64,000 nt of DNA from Mesorhizobium sp. M1D.F.Ca.ET.043.01.1.1 (GCF_003952385.1 NZ_CP034444.1:310001-374000), one strand, 5' to 3'; positions 38,204-49,231 are shown, numbered from the stretch's first letter. A program made the numbers and translations. The notes: a model not told the origin generated them from the letters alone.

Positions 38204-39853
38204 TCAGGCTTCCAGCCAGACGTTCTGGAAGTCCATTTCGTAGGTCTGGTGCATTGTGTAGTTCTTCACCTTCTTGTTCATGTGACAGTAGAGCTTCTGC
38301 CAGAACGGCTGGATGATGACGCCGGAGTCCTGCAGGATCTGCTCGACGTCCTTCATCACCTCCTTGCGCTTGGCCGCATCGGCCAGCGAAAGCGCCTCCT
38401 TGAGCTTGGCGTCGAAATCCGGGTTGGAAAAAGCCGTTTCATTCCAGGCCTCGCCACTGCGGTAGCCCAGCGCCAGCACCTGGACGCCGAGCGGGCGCAT
38501 GTACCAGATGGTCAAGGAATAGGGGTATTTCGTCCAATCGTTCCAGAAGGTCGAGCCGGGCAGGACCGTGCGCTTGACCTTGATGCCGGCGTCGCGCAAC
38601 TGGCCGGCAATGGCGTCGCCGGTGTTCTTCTGCCACTCATCCTCGACGGTGATCAGCTCGTGCTCGAAGTCGGCCTGCCCGGCATCCGCCATCAGCTTCT
38701 TGGCGCCGGCCGCGTCCCGCGTCTTCTTGGGCAGCGGATAATATTCCGGGTGGATCGGGCTGACGTGGTGGTTCTCGCCGACCGTGCCGCGGCCGGCGTA
38801 GCCGAGCTGCATGACGGCATCGTTGTCGACGGCCATCTGCAGCGCGTTGCGCACCCGTTTGTCATCGTAGGGCTTGTGCGTGATGTTGGTGCGGGCAACC
38901 AGTGTGGTCGCCGTCGCGACCTCCGATTTCACCAGATCCATCTTGTCGAGGGCGTCGATGAAGTCGGCCGGCGTTTCGAAATCGAGGTCGACCTCGCCGG
39001 AATCGAAGGCATTCAGCGTCGCGTTGAAGTCGGTGCCATAGTCGATGAACTCGACGCTGTCGAGCAGCGCTTCGCCACCCCACCACTTGCCGTTCTCGCG
39101 GCGCTTGACGACCGCCTTCTGGCCGACGTCATAGGAGACCAGCTCGAACGGTCCGGTACCGACCGGCTTCTTGATCGGGTCGGCGCCATCCTTGTCGAAG
39201 TCGCGATGCACGACCAGCGCCGGGTAGTCGGTGAAGCCCGGTATGATCGCGATATCAGGTTCGTTGAGCTTCAGCTTGACCGTGAGGTCATCGACCTTGG
39301 TGATGGCGCCGTCCTTCGCCTTGCCGGTCTTTGGGTCGACCAGCGCGGCGACGCGTGCCGCCATGGAATTGCCGGACGCACCCTTCTCGCACCAGCGGTT
39401 CAGATTGGCGACCACGTCGTCGGCGTTGAAGGCATCGCCATTGTTCCAGGTGACGCCCTTGCGCAGATGCAGCGTGTATTCGGTGGCGTCGTCATTGACG
39501 TCCCAGCTCTCCAGCAGGACCGGCTCGAACGTGAACTGGTGCGTGTAGCGCACGAGCGGCTCCAGCCAGGTGCGGGTGACGTTCGCCATCTCTGTCCAGT
39601 CATAGGTGCGCGGATCCTTCTGCGCCTTGACCGACATCGAGACATGAAGCGTTCCGCCTTTCTTCGGCTCCTCGGCCAGGGCTTTCGTCGGCGCGGCAAG
39701 GCCGATCAGGCCGTAAGCGAAAGCCGTCGAGGCGCCGAAGGCGCTTGCCAGCGCCAGGAATTCGCGCCGGTCCATGCGGCCCGCACGCGTCTCTTGCGCC
39801 ATCGCCTCGATGGCGGCGGGAACACGATCACCGTTGCTTCTGAAAAGTGTCAT
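38204..39853 (-). CDS. ABC transporter substrate-binding protein, family 5 (peptide/betaine type), Tat signal
   Basis: A 549-residue periplasmic SBP_bac_5 protein. The N-terminus carries a twin-arginine signal ([16 protein letters not shown]) after about 26 extra residues, so export as a folded protein is likely. Family landmarks include [38 protein letters not shown] and [11 protein letters not shown]. It is 44 nt behind the MttB-family gene in the same operon, but no permease or ATPase gene is near. The ligand may be a methylated amine or a peptide-like compound. Confidence 0.88.
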   Translation of the reverse strand: MTLFRSNGDRVPAAIEAMAQETRAGRMDRREFLALASAFGASTAFAYGLIGLAAPTKALAEEPKKGGTLHVSMSVKAQKDPRTYDWTEMANVTRTWLEPLVRYTHQFTFEPVLLESWDVNDDATEYTLHLRKGVTWNNGDAFNADDVVANLNRWCEKGASGNSMAARVAALVDPKTGKAKDGAITKVDDLTVKLKLNEPDIAIIPGFTDYPALVVHRDFDKDGADPIKKPVGTGPFELVSYDVGQKAVVKRRENGKWWGGEALLDSVEFIDYGTDFNATLNAFDSGEVDLDFETPADFIDALDKMDLVKSEVATATTLVARTNITHKPYDDKRVRNALQMAVDNDAVMQLGYAGRGTVGENHHVSPIHPEYYPLPKKTRDAAGAKKLMADAGQADFEHELITVEDEWQKNTGDAIAGQLRDAGIKVKRTVLPGSTFWNDWTKYPYSLTIWYMRPLGVQVLALGYRSGEAWNETAFSNPDFDAKLKEALSLADAAKRKEVMKDVEQILQDSGVIIQPFWQKLYCHMNKKVKNYTMHQTYEMDFQNVWLEA

Positions 39854-39897
39854 TTTCCTTCTCCCATTGGTTTCAGCGGGTCTTCGCCCGTTCTCTA

Positions 39898-41448
39898 TCA
39901 GCTAACGCTATCAGGCAGCTTTTCCTCGCGCCGCGCGATCAAATCCCTGAGACCTTCGGCGACGCTCTCCTCGAGCTTCGGCTCCTGATAGTCGGCGAGC
40001 ATGTTGCGCGCCTTTTCCAGGCCGCGCGTATTATGATCCTTCGCCCCCTCGGCTGTCCATTGTTCGAAGGAGTTGAAATCCATGATGCTCGGCATGAAGA
40101 AGGCGCGTTCGAAATGCTCGAGCGTGTGCTGCGTGCCGAGGAAATGCCCTTGCGGACCAACCTCGCGGATCGCCGCCATGGCCTCCTTGAAATCGTCGAA
40201 GGGGACCCCGCCGGCATATTTGTACCAGCCGACGAGCTGTTCGCAGTCGGTGGCGAATTTCGAGTAGCCGCAGGTGAGGCCTGCCTCGAGCCAGCCGGCC
40301 GAGTGCCAGATGTAGTTGGCGCCGGCGAGGATCGCGGCATGCATCAGCATGTTCGCCTCGTAGCCGGCCTGGGCATCGTTGAGCTTGGAGCCGACATGGA
40401 AGCCGGAGGTGCGCCACGGCAGTTTGTATTTCCGCGCCAGCGCGCCCATCAGATACATCATCTGGGCGGCTTCCGGCGTGCCGCCCATCGGGGCGCCGGT
40501 CTTCATGTCGACGGTGACCATGAACTGGCCGTAGATCTGGGGCGAGCCGGGACGGATGAGTTGGGTGAAGGCGACGCCGGCAAGCGCCTCGGCATTGACC
40601 TGCGCGACCGCGCCGACAGCGGAGGCCGAGGTCGAAGCGCCGCAGAGCGCGAAAGGCGCCAGGATCAGCGGCTGGTTGTGGCGGGCATAGACCCGCATGG
40701 CGTCGAGCATGGTTGCGTCCCATACCAGCGGCGAGTTGCAGTTGGTGATCGCCACCAGCACCGGATTGTCGCGCACGAACTCTTCGCCAAACACGATGCC
40801 GGCCATCGCCATCGTGTCCTCGGCCCGCTCCTTCGACGTCACGATGCCCATGAACGGCTTGTCGGAGTGCTTGAGTGCCGAATGGATGATGTGGAGGTGC
40901 CGCTTCGGCACCGGGATCTCCATCGGCTCGCAGATGATCGAGCTCGACGAATGCAGCGCCGGCGCCATGTAGGCGAGCTTGTGGAAATTGTTCAGGTCGT
41001 TGAGCGTGCCGTAGCGCCGCTTGTTGTCGAGGTCGCGCACATAGGGCGCGCCATACATCGGCACGAAGATCGAGTTCTTGCCGCCGACGCGGACCGTGCG
41101 CTCTGGGTTGCGCGCATGAAGCGTGAATTCCGGCGGGACCTTCGAGACCAGCTCCATCAGGAGCGCGCGATCGATACGGACACGCGTTTCCCTGACATCG
41201 GCGCCCGCCGCCTTCCAGAGTGTGATCGCCTCGTCGTCACGGAATTCGCAACCCACCTCCTCGAGGATCTTGAGCGATTCCTCGTGGATCAGTTCCACCG
41301 CCTCGTCGGGAACGATCTCATAGGCGGGAATCTGCCGGACAAGGGTCGGAAACGACGCGACCGGCGCGCTTCTCAGCGCCTTGCGCCCAAGGCGGCCGCC
41401 GCCGCGACGGTGGGTCGGTTCAGTCAATTCAGCGGCCGGTGCGTTCAT
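39898..41448 (-). CDS. Trimethylamine methyltransferase (MttB) superfamily protein, non-pyrrolysine
   Basis: A 516-residue MttB-family protein with the TIM-barrel motifs [21 protein letters not shown] and a [15 protein letters not shown] segment. No in-frame amber codon interrupts it, so it belongs to the non-pyrrolysine branch, whose characterised members demethylate glycine betaine or related quaternary amines to a corrinoid protein. ATG 41448 has AAGGAGG 3 nt upstream. The corrinoid partner gene is not in the window. Divergent from a LysR regulator, co-directional with the binding protein. Confidence 0.88.
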   Translation of the reverse strand: MNAPAAELTEPTHRRGGGRLGRKALRSAPVASFPTLVRQIPAYEIVPDEAVELIHEESLKILEEVGCEFRDDEAITLWKAAGADVRETRVRIDRALLMELVSKVPPEFTLHARNPERTVRVGGKNSIFVPMYGAPYVRDLDNKRRYGTLNDLNNFHKLAYMAPALHSSSSIICEPMEIPVPKRHLHIIHSALKHSDKPFMGIVTSKERAEDTMAMAGIVFGEEFVRDNPVLVAITNCNSPLVWDATMLDAMRVYARHNQPLILAPFALCGASTSASAVGAVAQVNAEALAGVAFTQLIRPGSPQIYGQFMVTVDMKTGAPMGGTPEAAQMMYLMGALARKYKLPWRTSGFHVGSKLNDAQAGYEANMLMHAAILAGANYIWHSAGWLEAGLTCGYSKFATDCEQLVGWYKYAGGVPFDDFKEAMAAIREVGPQGHFLGTQHTLEHFERAFFMPSIMDFNSFEQWTAEGAKDHNTRGLEKARNMLADYQEPKLEESVAEGLRDLIARREEKLPDSVS

Positions 41449-41538
41449 GGAGCCTCCTTCTTCCCGCCCAGGCAAGTTAGCGAGACAAAATATGGCTGTG
41501 ACGCTGGAAAATCCTGATCTCTTGTATAAGCTCTCCTT

Positions 41539-42441
41539 ATGCGAAGCCTGCGCCACCTCCTGCCCTCGGCCGGCAGCCTGATCGTCTTCGAGGCGGCGGG
41601 CCGGTTGTCGAGCTTCACCGCCGCCGGACGCGAGCTCGGCATGACGCAGGCGGCCGTCTCGTATGCGGTGCGGGGGCTCGAGGAACAGCTCGGCGCCAAG
41701 CTCTTCCTGCGCCGCCACCGCCAGGTGCTGCTGACGGAGGCCGGCGAGCGTTTCCATGCCGATGTCTCGCTGGGCTTGTCGCATATCCGCAAGTCGGCCG
41801 AGGACCTGCGGCTGCAGGCGACGGGCGGCCATGTGACTTTAGCCGCCTCGACCGCCTTCGGCTCGTTCTGGATGATGCCGCGCCTGCAGCAGTTCCGCGA
41901 CGAGCTACCGGGCGTCGACCTGCGCATCCAGACCGCCGACCGCGACCTCGACATCATCGCCGAGGGCATCCCGCTCGGCGTGCGCGGAGGGATGCCGCGC
42001 GACTGGCCCGACTATCACTCGCTGTCGCTGTCCGACGAGGAGATCTTTCCGGTCGCAGGGCCCAGCTACCTCGCCAAATTCGGCTTGCCGGAGACCGTCG
42101 GGGAACTGGCAGCGCACAGGCTCATCCATCTCGAGGAGCCCTATCGCGAGGCTCCGAACTGGGACGAATGGTTTTCGTCCGCCGGAACCAGCCTGCGCAA
42201 CGCCGAGCGCGGGCTGCGCATCAACGACTATGCCCTGGTTATCCAGGCGGTCATGGAGGGACAAGGCATCGCGCTTGGCTGGCGGCATCTGGTCGAGCGT
42301 CTCGTGGCATCGGGCCTGCTGGTCCCGGTGACCGACCACGTGATGAGGACCGGCATCGGCTTCTATGTCATCTGGCCGAAAAACCGCGAGCTCAGCGACA
42401 ACGCGCGCAAGGTCAGGGACTGGCTGGTGGCGCAAGCGTGA
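41539..42441 (+). CDS. LysR family regulator (GcvA-like), divergent from the MttB gene
   Basis: A 300-residue LysR protein: helix-turn-helix at about 20-60 (SFTAAGRELGMTQAAVSYAVRGLEEQLG) and a GcvA-type effector domain ending WPKNRELSDNARKVRDWL. The promoter region shared with the MttB gene is 90 nt, so it likely controls that operon. The co-inducer may be the methylated substrate; this is inferred from position. Confidence 0.88.
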   Translation: MRSLRHLLPSAGSLIVFEAAGRLSSFTAAGRELGMTQAAVSYAVRGLEEQLGAKLFLRRHRQVLLTEAGERFHADVSLGLSHIRKSAEDLRLQATGGHVTLAASTAFGSFWMMPRLQQFRDELPGVDLRIQTADRDLDIIAEGIPLGVRGGMPRDWPDYHSLSLSDEEIFPVAGPSYLAKFGLPETVGELAAHRLIHLEEPYREAPNWDEWFSSAGTSLRNAERGLRINDYALVIQAVMEGQGIALGWRHLVERLVASGLLVPVTDHVMRTGIGFYVIWPKNRELSDNARKVRDWLVAQA

Positions 42442-42486
42442 AGTGGCCCCTCCCCCGCTGCACTCGAATCCGCCTATAATCGCCGC

Positions 42487-44361
42487 ATGCCCATCCGCCA
42501 GCTTTCCGAAACGATGATCAACCAGATCGCCGCCGGCGAGGTGATCGAGCGTCCGGCGAGCGTGGTGAAGGAGCTGGTGGAGAACGCTCTCGATGCCGGC
42601 GCATCCCGCGTCGAGGTCGTCACCTCCGGCGGCGGGCTTTCGCTTGTCCGCGTCACCGACGACGGCTCGGGCATCCCTGAACGAGAATTGGCGCTGGCGG
42701 TCGCCCGGCACTGCACCTCGAAGCTCTCCGACGACATCCACGACATCCGCTCTCTCGGATTCCGCGGCGAGGCGCTGCCCTCTATCGGCTCGGTGGCGCG
42801 TTTGTCGATCCGCTCGCGCACCGCAACCGCCGACAGCGCGGCCGAGATCGGCATCGAGGGCGGGCGCGTTTCAGCGGTCAAGCCGGCGGCGGCCAACCGC
42901 GGCACGACCGTCGAGGTGCGCGACCTGTTCTTTGCGACGCCCGCCCGGCTCAAATTCATGAAGGGCGAACGCGCCGAGAGCTCGGCCACCAGCGACGTGG
43001 TGAAGCGCATCGCCATCGCCTTTCCCGGCGTGCGCTTCACGCTTGCCGGCTCCGACCGCTCCACGTTGGAGTTGCCGGCGACCGGCGACACGCCGAAAGG
43101 ACGGCTCGCCCGCGTCGCGCAGGTGATGGGCAAGGATTTTCCCGACAACGCGATTGCCATCGATGCCATGCGCGACGGCGTGCATCTTGCCGGGCACGTC
43201 TCGATCCCCTCCTACACGCGCGCCAATGCCTTGCAGCAATATGCCTATGTCAACGGCCGGCCGGTGCGCGACAAGCTGATCGCCGGGGCGATCCGCGGCG
43301 CCTTCGCCGACGTCTTGCCGCGCGACCGGCATGCGGTGACGGTGCTTTTCCTTTCGCTCGATCCGGTGACTGTCGACGTCAATGTCCATCCGGCCAAGGC
43401 CGATGTGCGGTTCCGCGATCCGGGCCTGGTGCGCGGGCTGATCGTCGGCGCCATCCGCGAGGCGCTGGCCGGCGCCGGCATCCGCGCCGCGACCTCAGGC
43501 GCGGCGGGCATGATGGCGGCGTTCCGGCCGGGCGCGGCGGCCTACCCGCATCCCGGTCCTGTCGGCGGACACCGAGGCTACGAGGCAGCCCATCGTGCCT
43601 CCGGCCCCAGCGGCTTCGATCTGTCGCATTCGCCGCAGCGGCCGCTGGATATGGGTTACGGCGAGGCGAGGCATCAGCGCAACGGCTTCGCCGAAAACGA
43701 GCAGGCGGCCTTCGACACCGGACCGCTTGCCAGCGCCGATGCCCGCGCCGGCATGGCCGAGCCGACTGAGGCGCTGCTCGGCATGGTGCTGGGCGCAGCG
43801 CGCGCGCAGGTGCATGAGAACTACATCGTCGCGCAGACCAGGGATTCGCTCGTCATCGTCGACCAGCACGCCGCGCATGAGCGGCTGGTCTACGAGGCGC
43901 TGAAGAACGCGCTGCATTCGCGCGCCGTCCCCTCACAGATGCTGCTCTTGCCCGAGATCGTCGACTTGCCGGAAGAGGACGCGGAGCGGCTGGCGATGCA
44001 TTCTGAGACGCTGGCCAAATTCGGTCTCAGCCTCGAACGCTTCGGCCCGGGCGCGGTGGCGGTGCGCGAGACGCCGGCGATGCTCGGCGAGACCAATGTG
44101 CAGCAACTGGTGCGCGACCTCGCCGACGAGATCGCCGACAACGACACGGTCGAGACACTGAAGGAGCGGCTGGACAAGATCGCCGCCACCATGGCCTGCC
44201 ACGGCTCGGTGCGCTCAGGCCGCCTGCTCAAGGCCGAGGAGATGAACGCGCTGCTGCGCCAGATGGAGGCGACGCCCGGATCCGGCACCTGCAACCACGG
44301 CCGCCCGACCTATATCGAATTGAAGCTCGCCGATATCGAAAGGCTGTTCGGGCGGCGGTGA
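42487..44361 (+). CDS. mutL: DNA mismatch repair protein MutL
   Basis: A 624-residue MutL. The N-terminal GHKL ATPase is complete ([18 protein letters not shown]-like [17 protein letters not shown]). The linker (about 345-425) is low in conservation. The C-terminal domain has the endonuclease metal motif [12 protein letters not shown] and the late CNHGRPT motif, so this is a nicking MutL, normal for bacteria without MutH. No mutS is beside it. Confidence 0.97.
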   Translation: MPIRQLSETMINQIAAGEVIERPASVVKELVENALDAGASRVEVVTSGGGLSLVRVTDDGSGIPERELALAVARHCTSKLSDDIHDIRSLGFRGEALPSIGSVARLSIRSRTATADSAAEIGIEGGRVSAVKPAAANRGTTVEVRDLFFATPARLKFMKGERAESSATSDVVKRIAIAFPGVRFTLAGSDRSTLELPATGDTPKGRLARVAQVMGKDFPDNAIAIDAMRDGVHLAGHVSIPSYTRANALQQYAYVNGRPVRDKLIAGAIRGAFADVLPRDRHAVTVLFLSLDPVTVDVNVHPAKADVRFRDPGLVRGLIVGAIREALAGAGIRAATSGAAGMMAAFRPGAAAYPHPGPVGGHRGYEAAHRASGPSGFDLSHSPQRPLDMGYGEARHQRNGFAENEQAAFDTGPLASADARAGMAEPTEALLGMVLGAARAQVHENYIVAQTRDSLVIVDQHAAHERLVYEALKNALHSRAVPSQMLLLPEIVDLPEEDAERLAMHSETLAKFGLSLERFGPGAVAVRETPAMLGETNVQQLVRDLADEIADNDTVETLKERLDKIAATMACHGSVRSGRLLKAEEMNALLRQMEATPGSGTCNHGRPTYIELKLADIERLFGRR

Positions 44362-44407
44362 GCGCCCCTGGCTCGCAGCGCAACAGCAGCGGCGGCATAC
44401 CTGAATA

Positions 44408-45166
44408 TCATTTCTTTAGATGGTATTTTTTTGTCTTCGGGTTGAGGACATAGTCGTCCGCGCTTGCGAATTTGCCACCGCCAAAGTCTACTGAAATGAT
44501 GTCCTTGCCTCCCTCCACCCATTTTTGCACGTTCATATAAATGGGCGTCGTCGCCATACCGGCATTGCAGTCCTCATCGTCGAACCCGATCTCCTGAACG
44601 ACTTTCTTTTTCTTCCTGTTGATGATTTGCAGTTTGGTCATGCAGATGCCGGCGTCGGATTTCGTGTAGATGCCGGCAAACCTATTGGTGGCCGTCTCAG
44701 CCCAGAACGGAATCTCAACGGCGCCCTCGATCTTCCCCTCGCCGGTGTCGTCGAGGCTCGCGACCTTCTTGAGGCTGACCGGAAATTTTTCAGCGCCCTT
44801 GCTCCAACTTCCGGTCGCGCCGCTGTCATTGACCTCGAGCGAGAACGGGCATCCGGTGGTGTCGACGGGTGTCTTCGACCCCATCACCAGAACGCGTTGA
44901 AATTCCTTGTCGTCCGCAATTTCACAGAGCGTGACGGTCGAGCCGTCGGCCTTGCCGTAGATGGCGATGGGACTTTGCTTGGCGTCGTAGAAGTAGCTTC
45001 CCTCGACAGTGATGCCGCTGCCGAAGTGAGCATACCGCTGCAGCGAGAAATGGACCGGGTTTCCCCCGATGGCCCCCTCATAGTTCTCCACCTGATACAA
45101 GCCCGCGAAGGCTTTCCCGCTCAACAGCAGCAAGCAGAAAACCGCGGCTATCAACCCTCTCGCCAT
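44408..45166 (-). CDS. Exported protein of unknown function
   Basis: A 252-residue secreted protein: signal peptide RGLIAAVFCLLLLSGKAFA, then a beta-rich domain with four cysteines (near CEIADD, GCPFS, GICM and EDCNAG) that could make two disulfides. ATG 45166 has GGAGGGG upstream and starts the signal peptide directly. It is convergent with mutL and not clearly part of an operon. I do not recognise the family; AT content is higher than in mutL. Confidence 0.7.
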   Translation of the reverse strand: MARGLIAAVFCLLLLSGKAFAGLYQVENYEGAIGGNPVHFSLQRYAHFGSGITVEGSYFYDAKQSPIAIYGKADGSTVTLCEIADDKEFQRVLVMGSKTPVDTTGCPFSLEVNDSGATGSWSKGAEKFPVSLKKVASLDDTGEGKIEGAVEIPFWAETATNRFAGIYTKSDAGICMTKLQIINRKKKKVVQEIGFDDEDCNAGMATTPIYMNVQKWVEGGKDIISVDFGGGKFASADDYVLNPKTKKYHLKK

Positions 45167-45286
45167 CCGATCCCCTCCATCCAAGGCAGGGCAAGGATAG
45201 CTTGCCTCAAGCCCGCATCACAGGGGCTGTCGGAAATGGAACGCTACTTATCATTTCGAGTCCGGAAACGATCTCAACTCTTTGTT

Positions 45287-46180
45287 TTACCGCTTCAAAT
45301 TCACCACGATGACGCCGCCCAGCGCCAGCGCGCCGCCGAGGATGCCGAGCAGCGTCGGCACTTCGCCGAGCCAGAAGAAGCCGATCAGGGCCGACGTCGG
45401 CGAGACGAGGTAGAGGAAGTTCGAGGCGCGCGCGGCCGGCAGACGCGACAGCGCGGTCGCCCAGGCGGCGTAGGCGATCAGCGAGGGCACGACGCCGAGA
45501 TAGATGACGGCGCCGAGGCCGGCGGTGTCGGCGACCGCTGCCTGGGAGAACGCTTCCGGCAGGAAGGGCGACAGGCAGAGCGCGCCGAGCACCATGTTGG
45601 AAGCCGCGATCGTCAGCGGATGGTGGCGGGCAAAGAGCGGCTTCTGGACGATGGTGTTGACGGCCGAGCAGAGCGCAGAGCCCAGCACCAGCAGCGCGCC
45701 GGCGTTGAAATGCAGGCCATGCCCGTCGGCGACAGCGATGATGCCGATGCCGGTAAACGAGATCACCGTGCCGATCCAGGCCATGCCGGAAAAGCGCTCG
45801 CCGAGCAGCGCCATGGCCATGATCGCCGTGAAGATCGGGCTGACATTGATGATGAAGCCGGCGGCGCCCGCAGAGACGGTCAGCTCGCCGAAATTGAGCA
45901 TGGCGGTATAGAGCGCGACGAAGATCGCGCCGCCGAAGCCGAAGCGCCACAGCTCGTCGACCCTGGGCAGCGCCGGGCGCTTGACGGCGAGGAAGATCGC
46001 CGCCGGGACCGCCGCTATGGCAAAGCGCAGCGCGCCGAGCTCCAACGGCTGGAAGGCGGCAAGGCCGGCGCGTATGGCCGGAAAGGCCGAGGCCCAGCCG
46101 ACCACCGTGAGGGCCACCGCGATCGCCGCCGTGGTGTCCATGCGCTGTGTCTCATTCAACGTGCCGGTGTAAGCGCTCAT
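45287..46180 (-). CDS. EamA/DMT family transporter
   Basis: A 297-residue inner-membrane protein with ten predicted helices in two EamA halves (VVGWASAFPAIRAGL... and LGSALCSAVNTIVQKPL...). Such proteins usually export metabolites or amino acids. ATG 46180 follows GAGGATTC; an ATG 13 codons in (46141) is possible. It is divergent from a LysR regulator over a 90-nt region, a common exporter/regulator pair. Confidence 0.9.
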   Translation of the reverse strand: MSAYTGTLNETQRMDTTAAIAVALTVVGWASAFPAIRAGLAAFQPLELGALRFAIAAVPAAIFLAVKRPALPRVDELWRFGFGGAIFVALYTAMLNFGELTVSAGAAGFIINVSPIFTAIMAMALLGERFSGMAWIGTVISFTGIGIIAVADGHGLHFNAGALLVLGSALCSAVNTIVQKPLFARHHPLTIAASNMVLGALCLSPFLPEAFSQAAVADTAGLGAVIYLGVVPSLIAYAAWATALSRLPAARASNFLYLVSPTSALIGFFWLGEVPTLLGILGGALALGGVIVVNLKR

Positions 46181-46270
46181 TGCCGAATCCTCGTCTTTCA
46201 ATGCCATGGGACAAGAAAACGCCATTGCCGGCCGATTGACAAACGAGCAATTCGAGGGTCAGCTGTGAGC

Positions 46271-47197
46271 ATGGATCACAGCTCAAACCAGATGCTGCCG
46301 CTGGAAACCTTGCGCGCCTTCGACGCGGCGGCGCGCACCGGGAGCTTTTCCGCGGCGGCCGAAAAGCTCAACCTCACCCATGGCGCGGTCAGCCGCCAGA
46401 TTGCCAAGCTGGAGGACTGGCTGGGGCTGAAAGTGTTCGAGCGCAACGCGCGCGGCGTGACGCTGACCAACGAAGGCAACCGGCTGCATTTGAGGACCAC
46501 AGAGGCTTTCGCGCTGATTTCGGTCAACTCCGACCGCTGGGTCGAGCCGCGCGGCACCGCCGTGGTGCGACTGGCCTCGATCCCCTCGGTGAGCGGGCTG
46601 TGGCTGATGCCGCGCATGGCGGCGCTGGAGAACAGCCCGACCAGGCTGCGCATCGTGCTCGATGTCGACAACCGCCAGGCCGATCTTGCCGACGAAGGCA
46701 TCGACCTTTCGGTGCGCTGCGGGCGCGGACGTATTCCTGGCCGCGTCTCTGTGCAGCTTTTCGAAGAACAGATCTTCCCGATCGCGTCGCCGGAACTGGC
46801 TAAGGAGATCGGGCAAGGCGACCCTGCCCGGCTGCTCAAATTCCCGCTGATCAACGATTCCGACGCCTCCGCCTGGCGCGCCTGGTTCGCGGCGCAGGAC
46901 ATCGACTACCGCCCGCGCCCGCAGGACCGGCGTTTCGAGGACTACAACCTGGTGCTCGACGCGGCGGCGCACGGCCTGGGCGTCGCGCTGGCGCGGCCGC
47001 CGCTGGTCAAAGACCAGCTCCAATCGGGCCGCATCGTTCCTGTCGACGAGCGTGTCGCGCTCAATCCGGTGTCCTACTGGCTCGACCGTCCGGTCGGGCG
47101 CCCCCGCGCGGCCGCCGCCGATCTCGCGCGGCGGATCGCCGAACAGGCGGGGCTGGCGTCGGAAAAGCTGGAAGCGTTCCTGCAGGACGATATCTAG
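46271..47197 (+). CDS. LysR family regulator (GcvA-like), divergent from EamA transporter
   Basis: A 308-residue LysR protein with the helix-turn-helix SFSAAAEKLNLTHGAVSRQIAKLE near residue 25 and a GcvA-type ligand domain (DEGIDLSVRCGRG, AHGLGVALARP). The ATG at 46271 is chosen because it begins the normal LysR N-terminus; the frame is open for 1.7 kb upstream only by chance. It probably activates the divergent transporter gene. Confidence 0.9.
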   Translation: MDHSSNQMLPLETLRAFDAAARTGSFSAAAEKLNLTHGAVSRQIAKLEDWLGLKVFERNARGVTLTNEGNRLHLRTTEAFALISVNSDRWVEPRGTAVVRLASIPSVSGLWLMPRMAALENSPTRLRIVLDVDNRQADLADEGIDLSVRCGRGRIPGRVSVQLFEEQIFPIASPELAKEIGQGDPARLLKFPLINDSDASAWRAWFAAQDIDYRPRPQDRRFEDYNLVLDAAAHGLGVALARPPLVKDQLQSGRIVPVDERVALNPVSYWLDRPVGRPRAAAADLARRIAEQAGLASEKLEAFLQDDI

Positions 47198-47212
47198 GCC
47201 GACCAGCTTCCG

Positions 47213-47806
47213 TCAGCGAAGCAGCATCAGCACGACCGTGGTGGTCGCGGCCGAGACGATGGCCGTCACGATGGATATCGTCCACAGCGACACCTGGCCG
47301 GGTTCGGATCGCGGGGCATGACCCGCCGGACCAGCCGCCCTACCCCGCGGTTGCGGTGCGTTTGCGTTGGCCGCAACCAGCACCGCCGAAGCAAGGGCCG
47401 GCGAGAACGAAGGGGGCGGCGGAGTTGGCGCAACCCTCGCCGTGTTGTCGGCGGCCGGCGACTGTGCCCGGGTCGCCGAAGGCTGATCGGCATCGCCTGC
47501 CGGCATACGAGCCTGGGCCCTTGCCGATGCGTCATCCGTGCCGGCATCCGACTCCATGACGGCTCTATAGGCGTTCTCGATTTCCGCTGACGACAGGCGC
47601 TGCGACGATTGAGCCGGCGGCCTCGCCAGGGAGCTGTTCAGCGCCTGCGCGGCGAACTGCGCCGATTGCGCCATCGCGGGCGCCGGCGGCTGGACGAGCG
47701 CCTTGACCAGCGCGGGGGTCGCCGGATCAGGCCGGGGCGACGGCACCGGCTGCGGGGTGAGCGCCTCTTTCAGCAGTGACGCCTTGCTGGCATTGGTGAT
47801 GTCCAT
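47213..47806 (-). CDS. Pro/Ala-rich protein with C-terminal membrane anchor
   Basis: A 197-residue protein of low complexity: about 160 residues rich in Pro, Ala and Gln, then one hydrophobic helix at the very end (LWTISIVTAIVSAATTTVVLML) followed by Arg. This is a tail-anchored arrangement. No recognised domain. Alternative readings on the other strand are less plausible because they have no start site with ribosome-binding sequence. Function unknown; possible low-confidence gene. Confidence 0.5.
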   Translation of the reverse strand: MDITNASKASLLKEALTPQPVPSPRPDPATPALVKALVQPPAPAMAQSAQFAAQALNSSLARPPAQSSQRLSSAEIENAYRAVMESDAGTDDASARAQARMPAGDADQPSATRAQSPAADNTARVAPTPPPPSFSPALASAVLVAANANAPQPRGRAAGPAGHAPRSEPGQVSLWTISIVTAIVSAATTTVVLMLLR

Positions 47807-47920
47807 GGCGCTTCCTGACTACCATTGTGCCATGCAGCAATATTACATGAGCATTGCGCCAAGCTTGACCTTGTCCGCGATTTGTGGCGATTGAACCGCG
47901 ATGAACCCAAGCGTCATTTC

Positions 47921-48154
47921 ATGATGAACCGTTTTGAAGGCCCCGGCGGCAAGGAAGCGCGCATCCGCTATCTCGACGGCGACTTCCAGGTGACCAGCCC
48001 CGGCGCGTTCGTGCGCTGCGCGGTGACCGGCGAGAGCATCCCGCTGGACGAGCTCAAATACTGGAGCGTCGCCAGGCAGGAGCCTTATGTGAACGCAACG
48101 GCATCATTGCGCCGTGAGATCGAGATCCATCCGGAACTGCGCAGCCGGCGGTAG
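47921..48154 (+). CDS. DUF2093 domain protein
   Basis: A 77-residue cytoplasmic protein of the rhizobial DUF2093 family, recognised by ARIRYLDGDFQVTSPGAFVRCAVTG and the LDELKYWSVARQEPYV ending. It starts at one of two adjacent ATG codons (47921, 47924). It converges with lpxK at 7 nt distance, an arrangement commonly seen in rhizobia. Function unknown. Confidence 0.85.
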   Translation: MMNRFEGPGGKEARIRYLDGDFQVTSPGAFVRCAVTGESIPLDELKYWSVARQEPYVNATASLRREIEIHPELRSRR

Positions 48155-48161
48155 TCGCAGG

Positions 48162-49190
48162 CTAGCCCCGGATCTTGCGCTGCCGCCATGCGTCCAGCGT
48201 CTCATTGATGATGCGTTCAGGCACGTGGTCGAGCTCGAAGGCCGCGTCGATCTCAAGCACGTCGAGCTGTTCGAGGAAGCCGCCCGGCGCATCGCCATGG
48301 CGCAGCCGCGCGGCGTCCTTGGCGGTGGTGACGAGACGCAGCCCCTCGCGCCTGGCAAGCGCGGCAAGGTCGGCGAGCTCGTCCGCGGCATAGAAATGGT
48401 GGTCCGGGAAGGCGCGCGACAGCGCGACCTCGCCGCCGGCGCCGCGCACGGTGTCGAAGAATTTTTCCGGATGGCCGATGCCGGCAAAGGCAAGGAAGCG
48501 GCCGCCGGCAAAGCGCGCCGGGTTCGCCGGCTCGACATGCGCCAGGAAGATCGGCCGGCCGGCCCGCGCCGCCTGGCGCACCACCCTATCGGCAGCGCTC
48601 CCCTCGCCCATCTTCAGCAAGGCGCTGGTGAAGACCAGCTGGTCGACGACCTTGGCCCTGAGCGGCCCGCCGGGAATGACGCGGCCGTTGCCGATGCCGT
48701 AGCGCGCGTCGACCACGATCAGGGCGTAGTCGATATGGATGCGCGCCGACTGGAAGCCGTCATCCATGATCAGGAAGTCGCAGCCGTGCTCTTCCATCAG
48801 CAACCTGGCGCCGGCGGCCCGTTTGGCCGTCACCGCCACCGGCGCGTGCTCGGCAAGCAGCAGCGGCTCGTCGCCGACATGCTTGGCGGCGTCGTGATGC
48901 GCATCGACGACATGCGGCTTGGCGAAGGAGCCGCCATGGCCGCGCGACAGGAAGCCGGGCGTGAGCTGCATGCGCCTAGCCTGTTTCGCCAGTGCGATAG
49001 CGACCGGCGTCTTGCCGCTGCCGCCGACGGTGAAATTGCCGACGCAAAGCACGGGCGCCGCGACCTTCTCGCGCGGCGCGCGGCGCATGCGGCGGCCCGC
49101 CACCATCCCGTAGGCCGCCGATGCCGGCGACAGCGCCAGCACCCGCCAGTCCGGCTTTTCCCACCAGAAGGGCGGCGCTTCGCTGGTCAT
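48162..49190 (-). CDS. lpxK: Tetraacyldisaccharide 4'-kinase
   Basis: Phosphorylates the 4' position of the lipid A disaccharide at the inner membrane. It is 342 residues from ATG 49190, which gives the usual SEAPPFWWEKPDW start. The P-loop GNFTVGGSGKTP and the DDGFQSARIH motif are clear. It is last in the six-gene lipid A/KDO block, 74 nt after waaA. Confidence 0.96.
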   Translation of the reverse strand: MTSEAPPFWWEKPDWRVLALSPASAAYGMVAGRRMRRAPREKVAAPVLCVGNFTVGGSGKTPVAIALAKQARRMQLTPGFLSRGHGGSFAKPHVVDAHHDAAKHVGDEPLLLAEHAPVAVTAKRAAGARLLMEEHGCDFLIMDDGFQSARIHIDYALIVVDARYGIGNGRVIPGGPLRAKVVDQLVFTSALLKMGEGSAADRVVRQAARAGRPIFLAHVEPANPARFAGGRFLAFAGIGHPEKFFDTVRGAGGEVALSRAFPDHHFYAADELADLAALARREGLRLVTTAKDAARLRHGDAPGGFLEQLDVLEIDAAFELDHVPERIINETLDAWRQRKIRG

Positions 49191-49231
49191 GGCGCCGGTT
49201 CCGCGCAATTCGATCTTGCGCATGATCCTGT

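Noticed and set aside
44525..46270. Long plus-strand open frame leading into the LysR gene
   Set aside because: The first 582 codons are antisense to the exported protein and the EamA transporter and have no domain; only the part from 46271 is a LysR protein.
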